Below are positions 62,048-64,000 of a stretch of 64,000 nucleotides of DNA, piece by piece. The stretch lies in assembly GCF_015732185.1 (NCBI RefSeq), contig NZ_WIQM01000011.1, positions 59,157 through 123,156 of the forward strand, in the 5' to 3' direction. A model generated the notes under the pieces. It made no database searches. It saw nothing but the letters and a program-made list of their open reading frames with translations, and was not told the DNA's origin. A program made the translations under genes and the position numbers. The first letter of the stretch is position 1. Each line of letters opens with the position of its first letter. Source of the DNA: Pectinatus haikarae (GTDB lineage: Bacteria; Bacillota; Negativicutes; Selenomonadales; Selenomonadaceae).

Positions 62048-63535
62048 ATGATGACAAATATTCCAGAAGTAAAATGTGGTATTATTTCAGTCAGCAGAGA
62101 TTGTTTTATTATTTCACTTTCAGAAAATCGCCGTAAAGCTGTTGTACAGTCCTATACGAAAAAATATGGCTCCATCTATGAAGCAAAAACTGTAGTAGAA
62201 AATGAAAATGATATGCTGAAGGCCGTAAATGAAGTGAATGATGCAGGCTGTAATGCTCTGGTAGTCTTTCTGGGGAATTTCGGACCTGAAACACCGGAGA
62301 CATTGATCGCTCAGAAATTTGACGGCCCGGTAATGTATATAGCTGCTGCGGAAGAAACCGGCAAGGATCTGATAAACGGACGCGGTGACGCATACTGCGG
62401 TATGCTTAATTGTTCATATAATTTAGGGCTCAGGAAGATAAAAGCATTTATTCCCGAATATCCTGTTGGGACTGCAGAAAATCTGGCAGATATGATAAAT
62501 GAATTTCAGCCTGTAGCAAGAGCCTTGATAGGGGTGGCCAATTTAAAAATAATTACTTTTGGACCGCGTCCTCAGGATTTTTTTGCCTGCAATGCACCGA
62601 TAAAACCACTTTACGATCTGGGTGTAGAAATAGAAGAAAATTCGGAACTGGATCTGCTTGTTTCTTATAAAGAACATGCTGGGGATGCTCGTATTGAAGG
62701 AATTATTGAAGACATGAAAAAAGAAATGGGAAAGGCTAATCCCTACCCCGATCTTTTGAAAAGAATGGCGCAATACGAACTCACACTGCTGGACTGGGCA
62801 CAAAATCATAAAGGCTCACGCAAGTATATTGCGTTTGCAAACAAATGCTGGCCGGCATTCCCGTCTCAATTCGGCTTTGAACCTTGCTATGTAAACAGCC
62901 GCCTTGTGTCCCGAGGTATCCCTGTAGCATGTGAAGTCGATATTTACGGCGCGCTCAGTGAATATATAGGTACTTGTGTAAGTGGTGATGCAGTTACTTT
63001 GCTAGATATAAATAACTCAGTACCGAAAGATCTTTTTGATGAAGACATTGCAGCTAAGTACGGCGAATATACTCTTAGAGATACATTTATGGGGTTTCAC
63101 TGCGGAAATACACCTATGTGCAAATTGGATAAAGGCGCTATAAAGTATCAGCTTATTCAAAATCGTCTGTTGGAAAATGGTGAAACTCCGGATATCACTC
63201 GTGGTACTCTGGAAGGAGATATCACGGCTGGAAAAATTACCTTTTATCGGCTGCAAAGCAATGCCGCCGGTGAAATTCGTGCTTATATTGCTCAAGGAGA
63301 AGTTTTGCCTGTAGCTACCCGTTCTTTTGGCGGGATCGGAATTTTTGCCATTCCTGAGATGGGCCGTTTCTATCGTCATGTTTTAATAGAAAAGCAATAT
63401 CCTCATCATGGTGCAGTGGCATTTGGACATTATGGAAAGATTTTATTTGATATTTTTAAATTTCTTGATATCAAGGACATTGCTTTTAATCAGCCTAAAA
63501 ATATGCTGTATCTTACGGAAAATCCTTTTGCATGA
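62048..63535 (+). CDS. L-fucose/L-arabinose isomerase-like sugar isomerase
   Basis: A 495-residue protein of the fucose/arabinose isomerase superfamily. It has a Rossmann-like N-terminal half (CGIISVSRDCFIIS; NALVVFLGNFGPETPE) and the C-terminal metal-site region with CEVDIYGALSEY, GFHCGNTPMCKL and VLIEKQYPHHGAVAFGHYG. The substrate could be D-arabinose, L-fucose or another sugar; the neighbours (FGGY kinase, pentose-type porter, LacI) point to a pentose. ATG 62048 has AAAAGGAGAG upstream; the frame is open further up but across the operator and promoter. Confidence 0.82.
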   Translation: MMTNIPEVKCGIISVSRDCFIISLSENRRKAVVQSYTKKYGSIYEAKTVVENENDMLKAVNEVNDAGCNALVVFLGNFGPETPETLIAQKFDGPVMYIAAAEETGKDLINGRGDAYCGMLNCSYNLGLRKIKAFIPEYPVGTAENLADMINEFQPVARALIGVANLKIITFGPRPQDFFACNAPIKPLYDLGVEIEENSELDLLVSYKEHAGDARIEGIIEDMKKEMGKANPYPDLLKRMAQYELTLLDWAQNHKGSRKYIAFANKCWPAFPSQFGFEPCYVNSRLVSRGIPVACEVDIYGALSEYIGTCVSGDAVTLLDINNSVPKDLFDEDIAAKYGEYTLRDTFMGFHCGNTPMCKLDKGAIKYQLIQNRLLENGETPDITRGTLEGDITAGKITFYRLQSNAAGEIRAYIAQGEVLPVATRSFGGIGIFAIPEMGRFYRHVLIEKQYPHHGAVAFGHYGKILFDIFKFLDIKDIAFNQPKNMLYLTENPFA

Positions 63536-63589
63536 AAAATTTTCAAATCTGGGAAGCTTCATGTATAAAATTTAGAAAGCAGGAATAAA

Positions 63590-64000
63590 ATGATCATTAC
63601 AATTGGTCGTCAGTATGGAGCAGGCGGTCGGGAAATAGCTGAAAAGCTGGCCGGTAAGATGAAAATTCCATTGTATGACAGAAAATTGGTAGCATATATT
63701 TCAGCTCACTTGGAAAAAGGCGTGGGTCTTAATGAATTGGACTTGACCTATGATAATCTGTATGGAAATATATCACCATATGCTACAATGTTTGGAGATT
63801 TGGCCGTTGATGATGATAATTATCTATTTTCATCTCAAGCCAAAGCGATAGAAGCATTAGCGCAGAAATCGGACGGAATATTTATCGGACGCTGTTCAAA
63901 TTTTATTCTAAAAAACTTTGGACAGGCCTATCACTTTTATATTGCGGCAGATGATGGTTTTCGTATGGACAGGGGTGTTTCTGTATATCATAAAACATTG
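63590..64000 (+). CDS. cytidylate kinase-like family protein (partial, runs off the window)
   Basis: The first 137 codons are present. The P-loop GRQYGAGGREIAEKLAGKM at residues 6-24, YDRKLVAYIS, and the IFIGRCSNFIL segment match the cytidylate-kinase-like family (Cytidylate_kin_2), whose substrate is usually not known. It begins 54 bases after the isomerase stop, with AGGAA upstream, so it may belong to the sugar operon. The sequence is cut at the right edge. Confidence 0.8.
   Translation, partial: MIITIGRQYGAGGREIAEKLAGKMKIPLYDRKLVAYISAHLEKGVGLNELDLTYDNLYGNISPYATMFGDLAVDDDNYLFSSQAKAIEALAQKSDGIFIGRCSNFILKNFGQAYHFYIAADDGFRMDRGVSVYHKTL

Noticed and set aside
1..64000. CRISPR arrays, tRNA, rRNA and prophage genes
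   Set aside because: No spaced direct repeats, clover-leaf candidates, rRNA segments or phage structural genes were recognised in a manual reading; a dedicated search could still find a missed tRNA.

Overview
The window is bacterial, AT-rich and densely coded, and looks like chromosome from a non-sporulating Negativicute of the Selenomonas/Pectinatus type. This is inferred from family content, not from a marker tree. The clues are a division and cell-wall cluster with the Firmicutes-type pair DUF881 plus small basic protein before ftsZ, a MurE of the meso-diaminopimelate type, a cdaA-cdaR-glmM module, frequent TTG starts with strong AGGAGG sites, flagellar motAB, and an anaerobic lactate/2-oxoacid metabolism built on EtfAB-linked lactate dehydrogenase, ferredoxin oxidoreductase and a glycyl radical enzyme. 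No rRNA, tRNA or CRISPR array was seen.

Layout. 1-12.5 kb: end of rsmH, then ftsL-murE-murF-mraY-murD-murG-murC-ddl-ftsQ-DUF881-sbp-ftsZ. The usual ftsI, ftsW, murB and ftsA slots are empty. 12.6-18.1 kb: a lone solute-binding protein, rimO, cinA and a DEAD-box helicase, closed by two terminators. 18.2-23.0 kb (minus strand): cdaA-cdaR-FAD protein-glmM. 23.4-32.2 kb: housekeeping genes, including a metallo-hydrolase, cyclophilin, GIY-YIG protein, fabK, motAB, NAD(P)HX repair enzyme, mazEF-like toxin-antitoxin, cell-wall amidase and a GerMN lipoprotein. 32.2-42.4 kb: a lactate regulon made of a 505-residue XRE-type regulator (minus), a long AT-rich control region, lactate permease, the electron-confurcating LctBCD-type lactate dehydrogenase, and a LutC plus fused LutB-LutA complex. 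42.5-46.5 kb: a GntR regulator, a glycyl radical enzyme with unusual active-site residues, and its activase. 46.6-49.2 kb: an orphan helical protein, a DUF554 membrane protein and a pirin. 49.3-52.3 kb: a csoR-copA copper operon with CopZ fused to the C-terminus of CopA. 52.5-55.0 kb: a two-gene 2-oxoacid:ferredoxin oxidoreductase. 55.1-56.5 kb: an IS256-family element. 56.6-64.0 kb: a sugar locus (DUF4867, LacI, MFS porter and xylulokinase on minus; a fucose-isomerase-like protein and a kinase-like protein on plus).

The points most worth a second look are: a 135-nt structured repeat present at both ends of the window (56-190 and 61555-61689); the XRE regulator with clustered TTGAAT/ATTCAA palindromes and two tiny upstream reading frames before the lactate permease; the glycyl radical enzyme, which keeps the catalytic Cys and Gly but has lost the Cys-x-Glu base and polar pocket of the diol dehydratases; an apparent internal start that could make free CopZ from the copA message; and an IS256 insertion whose 8-bp target duplication shows that it split the korAB terminator hairpin.
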